Shown one piece after another: positions 17,234 to 25,601 of a DNA stretch of 64,000 bases; positions within the stretch are counted from its first letter, which is position 1, and every line of letters begins with the position of its first letter. The position numbers and the translations under genes are program-made. The stretch spans positions 80,591 through 144,590 of the forward strand of contig JAEYSM010000043.1 in NCBI GenBank assembly GCA_023434665.1, written 5' to 3'. Source of the DNA: Bacteroidota bacterium (lineage in GTDB: Bacteria; Bacteroidota; Bacteroidia; Bacteroidales; Lentimicrobiaceae). The notes under the pieces were generated by a model. That model made no database searches. It was not told the origin of the DNA and was given only the letters and a program-made list of their open reading frames with translations.

Positions 17234-18685
17234 ATGAAAGAAGTTAGTATGAAAGAGCAGCTTAAGTTGTCTTTCATCTATACAGCTACTGCAGCTTTTA
17301 CTCCTATCCTTCAGGTACTTATACAACCTGTTTATGAGGGAAGCGGACGCCTTGATGCGGTTGATTTCTCACATCTTGCCATTACCGAACTCTTTACATC
17401 ATTAATTTTTGCCTTTACCCTTTACGGAATGGGGAACGCAATTGCCCGATTTTATTATGATGTTGAAGAAGGAACACCACAATATAAAAAGCTTATTTCA
17501 GGAATTTTCTCAAGCATTTTATTCAGGGGATTGATCGCTTTTTTCATTGCATTCCTCTTCAGAGACTATATAGGACGACTTTTTAATCAGCCTGAACTCC
17601 AGGATTTCAGCAGCTACGGATTTGCCTGCCTTATAACTGGTCTGGGAAGGGCGATTAATACCACAGCAGCAGCCCTTTTCCGGAATGAAAAAAAAGTGTT
17701 GGCGTTTATTCTCGTTAGTATGGGTCTTGGGGTGTTCAGGACAGGTTTCCAGCTTGTTGGTCTCTTCTTTTTCGACATGTCGTTCATTGGATATATCCAG
17801 GGAAGTGCTATTGGTACGGGGTTGCTTACATTATTAATTCTATTGTATGTTTATCGTAAAGCCGGTATTTCATACGACAGGAAAATGATGAAGCCTGTAA
17901 ATAGTTTCGCTTTTCCGCTGATGCAATATAGTCTCATTGTATGGGTGCTGACCTATGCCGATAAATTCCTGCTCGAACGTTACCCGGTCGATTTGGGGAT
18001 ATATAATACAGCGGTGACTTTTGGAGCTGGAATAGCCATTATTCTACAGGGACTTCAGGGAGCAAATCAACCCGAAGTATTCAGGGCCATGAAGGGTGGT
18101 ATCAGTAAAAATCAGTCTGAAATTCGTATGCTTTCCAATTCATTGCTTATGCAGAGTATGCTGATTATTATAGGCGCTATTTTACCAACCATGCTCTACC
18201 TAACTACGCTTTATGAAACTGATGTGAGGCTTGCCGCTAATCTTGTTTCGCTTGTTTTTGCCCGTAGTATCCTCAGAACCCAGTTTATTGTATTCAGCTA
18301 TCCTTCCTATTTCCTGAAAAAGACTAAAATTTTCTTATATCTGAACAGCATTGGCACTGTAGTCAATATCGCATTGAATTATATACTTATACCACAGTAC
18401 ATGTTCTATGGAGCAATTGCTGCAGGCCTTATTGCTGATCTAATTATGGTAGCAGGAATATATTGGTATCAGAAGAGAATCGCCGAAATAAAGTGGAACA
18501 AGATCAAATTGCTTTATTTTCCGCTTGGAGTGGTTGTTTTTATTATTATTGCCGATATAATAAGAATTCAAACAGGAGTGAGTCCATATATCACTTCATC
18601 AATCGTAACTTTGCTAACCTTTGCCTGTATGGTGTGGTTATATCGTAATGAAATAATGAAAGTCATTCAGAGAGTGCGGATATGA
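17234..18685 (+). CDS. polysaccharide flippase (Wzx/MurJ-like MATE fold)
   Basis: Inner-membrane protein of 483 residues with about 12-14 hydrophobic segments, of the polysaccharide biosynthesis/export family that flips lipid-linked glycans to the periplasmic face. The N-terminal block QLKLSFIYTATAAFTPILQVLIQPVYEG and the FALYG-like loop after the second helix fit the family. AGGAGG ends directly at the ATG at 17234. A second in-frame ATG at 17249 lies 15 bases past it, so neither spacing is ideal. The stop overlaps the next ATG (ATGA), coupling it to the large glycosyltransferase and suggesting both handle the same glycan. Confidence 0.87.
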   Translation: MKEVSMKEQLKLSFIYTATAAFTPILQVLIQPVYEGSGRLDAVDFSHLAITELFTSLIFAFTLYGMGNAIARFYYDVEEGTPQYKKLISGIFSSILFRGLIAFFIAFLFRDYIGRLFNQPELQDFSSYGFACLITGLGRAINTTAAALFRNEKKVLAFILVSMGLGVFRTGFQLVGLFFFDMSFIGYIQGSAIGTGLLTLLILLYVYRKAGISYDRKMMKPVNSFAFPLMQYSLIVWVLTYADKFLLERYPVDLGIYNTAVTFGAGIAIILQGLQGANQPEVFRAMKGGISKNQSEIRMLSNSLLMQSMLIIIGAILPTMLYLTTLYETDVRLAANLVSLVFARSILRTQFIVFSYPSYFLKKTKIFLYLNSIGTVVNIALNYILIPQYMFYGAIAAGLIADLIMVAGIYWYQKRIAEIKWNKIKLLYFPLGVVVFIIIADIIRIQTGVSPYITSSIVTLLTFACMVWLYRNEIMKVIQRVRI

Positions 18686-20748
18686 TTATTCTTTTCAGAC
18701 AACCTTCGGAAGAAGAAAGTGATGATATTGTCCGACGATCAGAGCCGGGTGCGGATATATATGCAATGCCCGGAATCATCATTAACCTGCCTCTGCAGGT
18801 CAGAACAATACCCGATCAGATTGTAAAAGATGCTGTAACCAAGTTGATTGAGGAAATCAAAGAGCTGGGTGATAAGGTAATTGAGGGGATCGAAAGCGGA
18901 GATAAGGTGAACAGTCCTTTTGCATCTGTTGCCAAAACCGGTAACAGTGTGGCTGAAATGTTGACCATCGGAAAAATGTCGGCGTGGCACTATCAGCGTT
19001 TCAGGATATTCTTCCTTTTAAGAAATGAATGGATCATCAATCATTGCATCGAGAAGCTTAGTGATGGTGCAGATACATTGACCTGCTATGTCCCTGAAGC
19101 TTTTGTTTGTCACAAGCAGAATCAGGTTGATAATATCAGACTTGCCAGAACTGTCTCAGTTGGTGGAAAACGCACTTCAACCACCACTGTAAGAAATTCA
19201 CAAGTGACCTCCGGTAGTACAAATGACAATGACCATACAAGTCGCGAGGCAAAAGCCAGGCTTAAATTCCCGAAAATCAGAAGAAATTTTCGCAAAAGAG
19301 CTGAAAACAGAAATTCCATTTTCAAATCATTAATCAGCATTGTCAACTATTCCATATTCTTTGTCCTTCGGATTATAATTGACAGTTTCAGGAACAATCA
19401 TCTGCATAAGAAAACAATCGTTGTGATTGACAGGTCGCTGCGACAGCAAACCAGAAACATCACCACACTTGAAAAGAAATGGGATAACTTCAACCTTTCA
19501 CCTCTTTTTGATGCCAATCCTCAGGGTCTGTTGATTATATCAGACATAGAGACACCTAAATTTAAGAGTGGCCCCCGTTTTTCTCTTCATAAATATTTCT
19601 TTAGCGGAGAGGGTAGGAGTGAAATGACCTGCTATTCGGAAGTTATAATGTTAAAGGGATTACTTTCAGGTGCTGTAAGAAAAGAACGAAAGGAATTTAT
19701 ATCAGTACTTGATGAACGGTCGCATAAGATTTCAGAGGCTAACCTCACACCCGAACAACAGAGAATTATCTCAGTTTTCAGGTCACTGAAGAAGTCAACA
19801 GCTTTCTTCATCTTCAAGTACCTGGCCTTTAGGAAATTCTTCAGCAAATACAATTTTAGCACCGTGGTTGCAATTGATGAAAACAGTCCCGCCACCAAGT
19901 GCATACTTGATGCAGGTAAAGCTACATCCATGAAGGCCGTGGGCATACAACACGGCAACATCGGACCATCACAGCCTGCTTATTTATACACAGCCAGGGA
20001 TAAGGAACAGGGAATAATGGCCGACCTTACGATAACCTGGGGACAATATTGGAGGGATTTTCTGGTTGAGAATGCCAATTATCCTCCTGAAAAAGTTGCT
20101 ATAGCAGGGCAAATGAGAAGTGATCTCATACCGGCTATGAAAGCCAGAGAATTGCAATATAAACAGGAGCTTGATGGTGCCAGATACTCAGGCTATCCTG
20201 ACCAATCGCCAAAGTCATTCGAAGATCTGCCTTATATTGTCACATTTGCATCACAGCCCATTCCTGATATAAACTACAGGAAACAAATGGCCTATGACGT
20301 ATTCTCATGTTTCAAGAGATACCCTGAAATTAAACTTATTCTCAAACTTCATCCTGCCGAAAAGCACTCGGCCAACTGGTACCGTAAAATTGCAAAGGAA
20401 GCAGGTTATTTCAATCCCGATATCAGGTATGATCTTGATTTATATGAGCTGCTCGCCGCATCCGATCTTGTGATTACAGGATACTCGACTGTAGGCTCTG
20501 AAGCAGTATATTTCGGTAGGCCACTGATTATTTATGATCCGTTTAAGGAAGATTTATTGCAATACGTAAAGGAGAGAGTCGCTTTTCAGGCTACAGGATC
20601 ACTAAGTCTTGAACAGATCGTTGATTCTATTCTGAATGGCTCATTGTTTCCTAATAAAGACATGTACAGGGAGTTTATTGAGAAATATGCACATTCTATT
20701 GATGGCTATGCAACCGAGAGGACAATAAAGTTTTTAAAGGAACTATAG
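18682..20748 (+). CDS. large GT-B-like surface-glycan glycosyltransferase
   Basis: A 688-residue protein whose C-terminal half looks like a GT-B glycosyltransferase of the capsule/CDP-glycerol-transferase type. It shows AVGIQHGNIGP (about 410-420), LKLHPAEKH, and the donor-site block YELLAASDLVITGYSTVGSEA. The N-terminal 230 residues are odd: a possible nucleotide-binding start, a basic low-complexity stretch rich in Thr, Ser and Arg (about 150-215) and a hydrophobic segment (VNYSIFFVLRIIIDSF) that could attach it to the membrane. It is translationally coupled to the flippase and converges on the nonulosonic acid operon, so it may transfer that sugar. Donor and acceptor are not deducible. Confidence 0.72.
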   Translation: MIILFRQPSEEESDDIVRRSEPGADIYAMPGIIINLPLQVRTIPDQIVKDAVTKLIEEIKELGDKVIEGIESGDKVNSPFASVAKTGNSVAEMLTIGKMSAWHYQRFRIFFLLRNEWIINHCIEKLSDGADTLTCYVPEAFVCHKQNQVDNIRLARTVSVGGKRTSTTTVRNSQVTSGSTNDNDHTSREAKARLKFPKIRRNFRKRAENRNSIFKSLISIVNYSIFFVLRIIIDSFRNNHLHKKTIVVIDRSLRQQTRNITTLEKKWDNFNLSPLFDANPQGLLIISDIETPKFKSGPRFSLHKYFFSGEGRSEMTCYSEVIMLKGLLSGAVRKERKEFISVLDERSHKISEANLTPEQQRIISVFRSLKKSTAFFIFKYLAFRKFFSKYNFSTVVAIDENSPATKCILDAGKATSMKAVGIQHGNIGPSQPAYLYTARDKEQGIMADLTITWGQYWRDFLVENANYPPEKVAIAGQMRSDLIPAMKARELQYKQELDGARYSGYPDQSPKSFEDLPYIVTFASQPIPDINYRKQMAYDVFSCFKRYPEIKLILKLHPAEKHSANWYRKIAKEAGYFNPDIRYDLDLYELLAASDLVITGYSTVGSEAVYFGRPLIIYDPFKEDLLQYVKERVAFQATGSLSLEQIVDSILNGSLFPNKDMYREFIEKYAHSIDGYATERTIKFLKEL

Positions 20749-20828
20749 CAAAAACCAGGCGTTGCCGGGCAGTTACATAACAAAACATGAAAAGGTACTT
20801 TGGTTAAGAATGACTAATCAATGGATTG

Positions 20829-21524
20829 TTACTTCAGAAGATGGTACTCCTCATTAAGAAAAACGGCCCACTTCCAGTCAAGTTCATTATCCAGATCAAC
20901 GCTGTGTAAAGTATCCATTTCAACCTTCCTGATCTTTTCAAAATCAGCTAAATTGCTTTTCCTGAGCGAGGATGTATTGATGACATAAATTGCTCCGTTC
21001 AGCTGCCAAACTTTTGGACAGTCCTGTCTCGAAAGGAAGGTTCCCTTCTTTGATTTCACCAGATAGCCATCTGTAGTTTCTTCAAACAGAATGAAATAAG
21101 GATTGGCCTTACTCTCGGTGACCGACACTACCATATCAAGCGAAAGATCAAAAATACTCAACGCATCTTCAATGTTTTTCCTTGTCCTGAAAGGACTTGT
21201 CGGCTGAAGCAATACCAGCCGGTCATACTTAATACCTGCCACCTCTTCATAATAGTTGAGCGCATGTAATAATACATCCCGCATACCGGCATTGTCACCC
21301 GATAGCGAATATGGTCGCATAAAAGGTACACTATAGCCTTCAGTTTCAGCTGCATTAACGACCTCAGGATCATCCGTTGATACGCATATGTGATCATCAG
21401 CGCTAAACCATCTAGCCTGCAGCAAGGAATGCACAACCAGTGGTTTGCCTCCTATTTTCCTGACATTCTTCTTTATTATGCCTTTTGATCCCGCTCTTGC
21501 CGGTATTACGTAAAGAGTATTCAT
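20829..21524 (-). CDS. neuA: CMP-nonulosonate cytidylyltransferase (NeuA/LegF-like)
   Basis: Activates a nonulosonic acid with CTP to the CMP-sugar. I start it at the ATG at 21524 (MNTLYVIPARAGSKGI), the canonical N-terminus; 231 residues match the family. Seen are the nucleotide loop IPARAGSKGIIKKNVRKIGGKPL, the CVSTDDPEV acidic motif, and LLQPTSPFRTRKNIEDAL. It is the last gene of a minus-strand operon neuD-neuB-neuC-nucleotidyltransferase-neuA and begins 13 bases after the preceding stop. Whether the substrate is N-acetylneuraminate, legionaminate or another nonulosonate cannot be told by eye. Confidence 0.9.
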   Translation of the reverse strand: MNTLYVIPARAGSKGIIKKNVRKIGGKPLVVHSLLQARWFSADDHICVSTDDPEVVNAAETEGYSVPFMRPYSLSGDNAGMRDVLLHALNYYEEVAGIKYDRLVLLQPTSPFRTRKNIEDALSIFDLSLDMVVSVTESKANPYFILFEETTDGYLVKSKKGTFLSRQDCPKVWQLNGAIYVINTSSLRKSNLADFEKIRKVEMDTLHSVDLDNELDWKWAVFLNEEYHLLK

Positions 21525-21537
21525 CAGTCGTCCTTTT

Positions 21538-22593
21538 TCATTTGGAATAAAGGTGTTTAATTTCTGTCTGCGCCTTCTCAAAATCTTCTTTTCTGCCTAT
21601 GTCCATCCAGAAACCTCTGATTGAGTATTGAGTCAGCTTTTCATTCCTGTTGATGATATCCTGCATCAGATCAGTGGCATGATATACTGATTGTGATGGA
21701 ATCCGGCCAAGTAACTCTTTCTTCAGCAAATAAATGCCGGCGTTTGTATAATAAGTGTACTCTGGCTTTTCGCTAAATGATAGCACCCTGTTTTCGGCAG
21801 TTTCCAGTACTGCGAAAGGCATATTTACCTTGTAAGGGACGGATGCTATGGACATAAAGGCATTTGACTGTATGAATTCATCAAAGAAATCTTCAAAGTC
21901 AATATTGGTAAGAATGTCAGCGTTCATTACCAGAACATGGTTATATCTTATATCTTCGGCCAATGCTGCAGAACCTAGTGTGCCAAGTGGAACATTCTCT
22001 TCAATATATTTGATATTCATGCCGAAGCGGCTACCATTGCCAAAGTAATCTTTTATTGTATGTCTTAGGTAGTTGACTGAAATATGAACACAATCAATTC
22101 CGTATTCAGCCAGGTGAAGAAGGTTGTGCTCCAGAATTGGCTTCTCGCCTATGCGTAACATGGGTTTGGGAACATTATTGGTAAGTGGTTTCAGTCTTTC
22201 ACCTTTGCCACCTGCCATTATGATAACATCCAGCGGAAGAATGGATTTGCATTTAATTAAGTCAACCAATCTGACAATATGCATATGATTATCCACCATA
22301 GGCACCAGCTCAATTCTTCTGGTTCTCAGCTCTCTTATCTGATCAAGGGTAAAATCATTTCTTCTGAGGAACTTAAACTGCCTGTGCATAAACTGTTCCA
22401 CATTATCCGCAACAGAAAGTCCATTCAACAATCCCCGCCTGATATCCCCGTCTGTCAGAGACCCGATAAGTTGGTCGTTGTTGTTTACTACGAACAAGGT
22501 CAGGTTCTCAGGGACATTATTGAGCATTTCAAGTGCCTTTTTCAACAATTGATCCTGCCTGATCGTGTGTCGTTTAATTAATTCCGTGTTCAT
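21538..22593 (-). CDS. CBS-domain sugar-1-phosphate nucleotidyltransferase (PtmE-like)
   Basis: A 351-residue protein. Two N-terminal CBS motifs (about 1-110: LFVVNNNDQLIGSLTDGDIRRGLL, ELVPMVDNHMHIVRLVD) are joined to a nucleotidyltransferase with the signature IIMAGGKGERLKPLTNNVPKPML. The layout matches PtmE, which makes GDP-glucosamine in the Campylobacter legionaminate route, so a GDP-sugar product is likely but not proven. I place the start at the ATG at 22593 (MNTELIKRHTI), which lies inside the last 20 bases of neuC, showing tight coupling. The CBS pair may sense an adenine nucleotide. Confidence 0.85.
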   Translation of the reverse strand: MNTELIKRHTIRQDQLLKKALEMLNNVPENLTLFVVNNNDQLIGSLTDGDIRRGLLNGLSVADNVEQFMHRQFKFLRRNDFTLDQIRELRTRRIELVPMVDNHMHIVRLVDLIKCKSILPLDVIIMAGGKGERLKPLTNNVPKPMLRIGEKPILEHNLLHLAEYGIDCVHISVNYLRHTIKDYFGNGSRFGMNIKYIEENVPLGTLGSAALAEDIRYNHVLVMNADILTNIDFEDFFDEFIQSNAFMSIASVPYKVNMPFAVLETAENRVLSFSEKPEYTYYTNAGIYLLKKELLGRIPSQSVYHATDLMQDIINRNEKLTQYSIRGFWMDIGRKEDFEKAQTEIKHLYSK

Positions 22594-23686
22594 TAAGTAT
22601 ATGTTTAATAATTTTTGTCGACGCATTGCCATCACCGTAAACCGGTTTTACATCAGGCACCCTGGTGTTTATTGCAGTATTGATAGCCGTTGCTATTTCT
22701 TCTGAAGCAAAGGGTGCATCAATAATATTTGGGGTTCTGAGGCGACCATTCTGACGGTTTCCGATATTTACCACCCATTTAGGAAACCAAGCTGCTTCAA
22801 TAAACCCACTGGAAGTATTGCCCAGCATAAATGAACAATGTTTCATAGCCGACAGATAAGCCGCCGAACCAAAATTCTCTATTAGCTTTACTGTTGAATC
22901 TTCAATAGAATACTGTTCAAGCATCTGTCTGATAATAAGCCCCGACGTATCTGCATTTGGCATAGTAATCACTTTCTGAAGTCCGCCGTATTGTTTAAGA
23001 GCCGCTATCATTTGAGCTGTATTATATTCAGTATGTTCAAAACCAATAGTTTCGGGATGTAATGTGATTAGTGCAGAAGGAATTGAAAAGTCAATTCCAA
23101 AACTGTTCTTCAGTTCATATATGGATAAGAATTCAACCGTTGACAGGTTATCAATACTCAGAGAGCCGGTACACCAGACTCCTTTATCGTTTCCAAGTAA
23201 TTCAATTATCCTTTTCCGGTAAGTTTCAGCAGATGCGAAATGCATTGACGACATATGGGTTATGGAATGCCTCAGCGCATTGTCAATCGCCCCAAGTGTT
23301 GTTTCACCCCCATGGATGTGGCCGATTTTGATATTATAAGGGAGGCTGGAAGCCACAGCAGCAAACATCTCGTATCTGTCGCCCAGTGCCAGCACAAGGT
23401 CATACTTCTTTATATTCCAGAAAGCAGCAAGCGAATTCATAGTCAATGCCATACTATTCACAATATCTTCCGGCTTATCGCCTGAAGGAGCGGTGTCGAA
23501 CTGAGCAGCAATGATCACTCCGGTTTTCCTGATGTTTTCAATACTCTTACCATATCTGGGGGACAAATGAGTCCCAAACGCAATAACCTCAGGCTCAATA
23601 TGCTGATTGGCCATCATGGCTTTTAGTAGAGGCTCATATATGCCGAAGTCTGCTCTCGAACTGCTTAGTATTCCTATTTTCAGCAT
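22574..23686 (-). CDS. neuC: hydrolysing NDP-GlcNAc 2-epimerase (NeuC/LegG-like)
   Basis: GT-B-fold enzyme of 370 residues that releases the nucleotide and inverts C2 of an NDP-N-acetyl-hexosamine, giving ManNAc or its 6-deoxy-4-acetamido analogue. Seen are the N-terminal GILSSSRADFGIYEPLL, LVLALGDRYEMFAAV, IGHIHGGETTLGAIDNALRHSITHMS and the C-terminal LGNTSSGFIEA, all typical. It feeds NeuB. The nucleotidyltransferase gene begins within its last 20 bases. The PtmE-like neighbour would argue for a GDP-linked, LegG-like substrate. The family alone would allow UDP-GlcNAc. Confidence 0.92.
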   Translation of the reverse strand: MLKIGILSSSRADFGIYEPLLKAMMANQHIEPEVIAFGTHLSPRYGKSIENIRKTGVIIAAQFDTAPSGDKPEDIVNSMALTMNSLAAFWNIKKYDLVLALGDRYEMFAAVASSLPYNIKIGHIHGGETTLGAIDNALRHSITHMSSMHFASAETYRKRIIELLGNDKGVWCTGSLSIDNLSTVEFLSIYELKNSFGIDFSIPSALITLHPETIGFEHTEYNTAQMIAALKQYGGLQKVITMPNADTSGLIIRQMLEQYSIEDSTVKLIENFGSAAYLSAMKHCSFMLGNTSSGFIEAAWFPKWVVNIGNRQNGRLRTPNIIDAPFASEEIATAINTAINTRVPDVKPVYGDGNASTKIIKHILNEHGIN

Positions 23687-23748
23687 AAATTTAGTTTCAG
23701 CGTTTGCTTTGGTTTTTATCTTTTGACCTTTTCCCTTTTAATTAAATA

Positions 23749-24762
23749 TCATCCGAATTGGTCTTCCTGAAGCATGGTATCAGCAGCCAGATCGTCAAGA
23801 AGCGTTTTCCCAATGACCTCCTGGTACTTCATTGGACTTATCCCTTCGCCGGGACGCTTCATAATCAGATCATCTTCAGAGAGCTTATGCCCCTTTGGCA
23901 AATCATGCTTTATATGAATGCTGCGGCGAGCGACTATAATATTCTTAATTTCTGATGCAGTAGGTTGCTTAATACCATCGCCCAAAGCCTTCTCAATTAA
24001 TCTGATAGTTTTTACCATCTCAGCCAGTTCGGCGGGCTCAAGTGAGGCTTTATGATCAGGACCCGGCAATTCTCTGCTAAGGGTAAAATGCTTTTCTATC
24101 ATCACCGCCCCCATGGCAACAGCAGCCAAAGGAATAACAATTCCCTGAGTGTGATCGGAATACCCTGTAGGTAAGCCAAGCTCCTGATGCATTGTCATTA
24201 TAGCGCGAAGGTTCACTTCTTCAGCAGGTGCAGGATATTCTGTAGTACAATGCAGAACGGTAATATCATCTGAGCCCGCTTCTTTCAGTATTTTGACCGA
24301 AGTTTTGACTTCCTCCAGAGTGGCCATGCCGGTGCTTAAAATGACTTTTTTCCTCAATGATCCAATCAGCCTGAGATAGGGTAGATTAGTGATTTCTCCA
24401 GAAGGGACTTTGTGATATTCAACTCCCAGATTATCAATGAACATTACACTTTCATCATCAAAGCCTGTCGAAAGAAACCCAATCATTCTCTGATCACAAT
24501 AATCCTTAAGCTCCCTGAATTGTTTATGTTTAAGTGCCAGTTGATTGAGCATTTCGATTTGCGAACCCTCTTCGGTGTTCTTTGCCTGGTACTCAGCCTT
24601 GATAGCGTTTTTCGAGACAAGCAGACTGGGAATAAAAGTCTGGAATTTTACATAGTCAGCCCCTGCATCTGCCGCAGCATCAATTAGTTGGCGCGCAAGC
24701 TTTATATCGCCATTATGGTTTACGCCGGCTTCGGCAATTATGATCACTTTTTTATTCATCAT
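23749..24762 (-). CDS. neuB: nonulosonic acid synthase (NeuB/LegI-like)
   Basis: Condenses a mannosamine-type sugar with phosphoenolpyruvate to form sialic or legionaminic-type acid. The 337 residues show the TIM-barrel NeuB part (IIAEAGVNHNGDIKLARQLID, DYVKFQTF, KVPSGEITNLPYL, ILSTGMATLEEV, GYSDHTQG, EKHFTLSRELPGPDHKASL). A C-terminal SAF/antifreeze-like domain (about 280-337: RRSIHIKHDLPKGH, MKRPGEGISP) closes the active site in the dimer. Two ATGs (24762, 24759) are adjacent. It lies 20 bases after neuD and 62 before neuC. Confidence 0.95.
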   Translation of the reverse strand: MMNKKVIIIAEAGVNHNGDIKLARQLIDAAADAGADYVKFQTFIPSLLVSKNAIKAEYQAKNTEEGSQIEMLNQLALKHKQFRELKDYCDQRMIGFLSTGFDDESVMFIDNLGVEYHKVPSGEITNLPYLRLIGSLRKKVILSTGMATLEEVKTSVKILKEAGSDDITVLHCTTEYPAPAEEVNLRAIMTMHQELGLPTGYSDHTQGIVIPLAAVAMGAVMIEKHFTLSRELPGPDHKASLEPAELAEMVKTIRLIEKALGDGIKQPTASEIKNIIVARRSIHIKHDLPKGHKLSEDDLIMKRPGEGISPMKYQEVIGKTLLDDLAADTMLQEDQFG

Positions 24763-24782
24763 CTGAATATCTGTAGAGCCTA

Positions 24783-25424
24783 TTAATAAATTCTCCTTGC
24801 CGGATTGCCTAGCCAGGTGCCACCTTCAACATTCTTGAGCACCACTGCTCCGGCACCAATAACCGAACCGGCACCTACTTTAATTCCATGTGAAATTATA
24901 GCACCGCTGCCAACAAAGCAATCATCACCAATCACGCAATCACCATTAATTATCGCGCCTGTAGATACATGCACATTATCCCCTACAGTGCTTTCGTGTT
25001 CGATAATTGCTCCGGTGTTTATGATGCAGTTAACGCCAATCTTAGCACCCGAATTAACAAAACAGTTTCTTAGAATAACGGTACCCGGGCCTATTTCTGC
25101 CTTATCGGAGACAATGGCTGCTGGGTCTATAACTGTCGCAAAAAGTACATCATGTTGACGCAGATTACTGAAGATCCGGCTACGTATAGCTGATGATTTA
25201 ATCTGACCCACGGTAACCAGGTAGTAAAGATTCTCTTTTTCACCAGAAAGTGGAATCTGATCATCCGAAAAGACAATGGGATAACCGCCCACCATCTGAC
25301 TAATCTTTTCACGAAGATCGCTTATCCCAATGATTTTGTATTTGCCCGAACGCTCAATACTTTCAATCACCGAAAGACAATGGCCGCCACCACCTATTAG
25401 CAGTAATTCAGGTTTGTCTGTCAT
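24783..25424 (-). CDS. neuD: NeuD-type sugar acetyltransferase
   Basis: A 213-residue protein with an N-terminal Rossmann-like PglD domain (LLLIGGGGHCLSVIESI) and a C-terminal left-handed beta-helix of hexapeptide repeats (IGPGTVILRNCFV, IGVNCIINTGAIIEHE, VGDNVHVSTGAIING). It ends in the common GNPARRIY. It uses acetyl-CoA to acetylate a sugar; NeuD homologues O-acetylate sialic acid, while PglD-like relatives N-acetylate an amino sugar. I start it at the ATG at 25424 (MTDKPELLLIGG); an in-frame start 17 codons upstream seems less likely. It is the first gene of the nonulosonic acid operon. Confidence 0.88.
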   Translation of the reverse strand: MTDKPELLLIGGGGHCLSVIESIERSGKYKIIGISDLREKISQMVGGYPIVFSDDQIPLSGEKENLYYLVTVGQIKSSAIRSRIFSNLRQHDVLFATVIDPAAIVSDKAEIGPGTVILRNCFVNSGAKIGVNCIINTGAIIEHESTVGDNVHVSTGAIINGDCVIGDDCFVGSGAIISHGIKVGAGSVIGAGAVVLKNVEGGTWLGNPARRIY

Positions 25425-25575
25425 CCTCAAAAAGTTATATTTATTAGGTTCCGTGCACAATCGCCCCGGCAACATTATACAAATATAAGTAAAATGTAAA
25501 CTCTCGATTATACTGCCTTTTCAATCCACATGATTAAACCATGGGAAACCGGGTTTAGAAATATGTGAATTAATG

Positions 25576-25583
25576 TATCTTTG
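25576..25583 (+). promoter_or_regulatory. -7 box of the gpsA-like gene
   Basis: TATCTTTG matches TAnnTTTG and lies 18 bases before the ATG at 25602. TTTA at 25554-25557 is a weak -33 candidate at 18-base spacing. The box argues against using the TTG at 25593 as start. Confidence 0.55.
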
Positions 25584-25601
25584 CACGGTTAATTGCAAAT
25601 A

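Noticed and set aside
16256..25475. Genomic island carrying the glycan genes
   Set aside because: No transposase, integrase, flanking direct repeat or tRNA was found, and composition looks similar to neighbours; transfer is possible but not shown.
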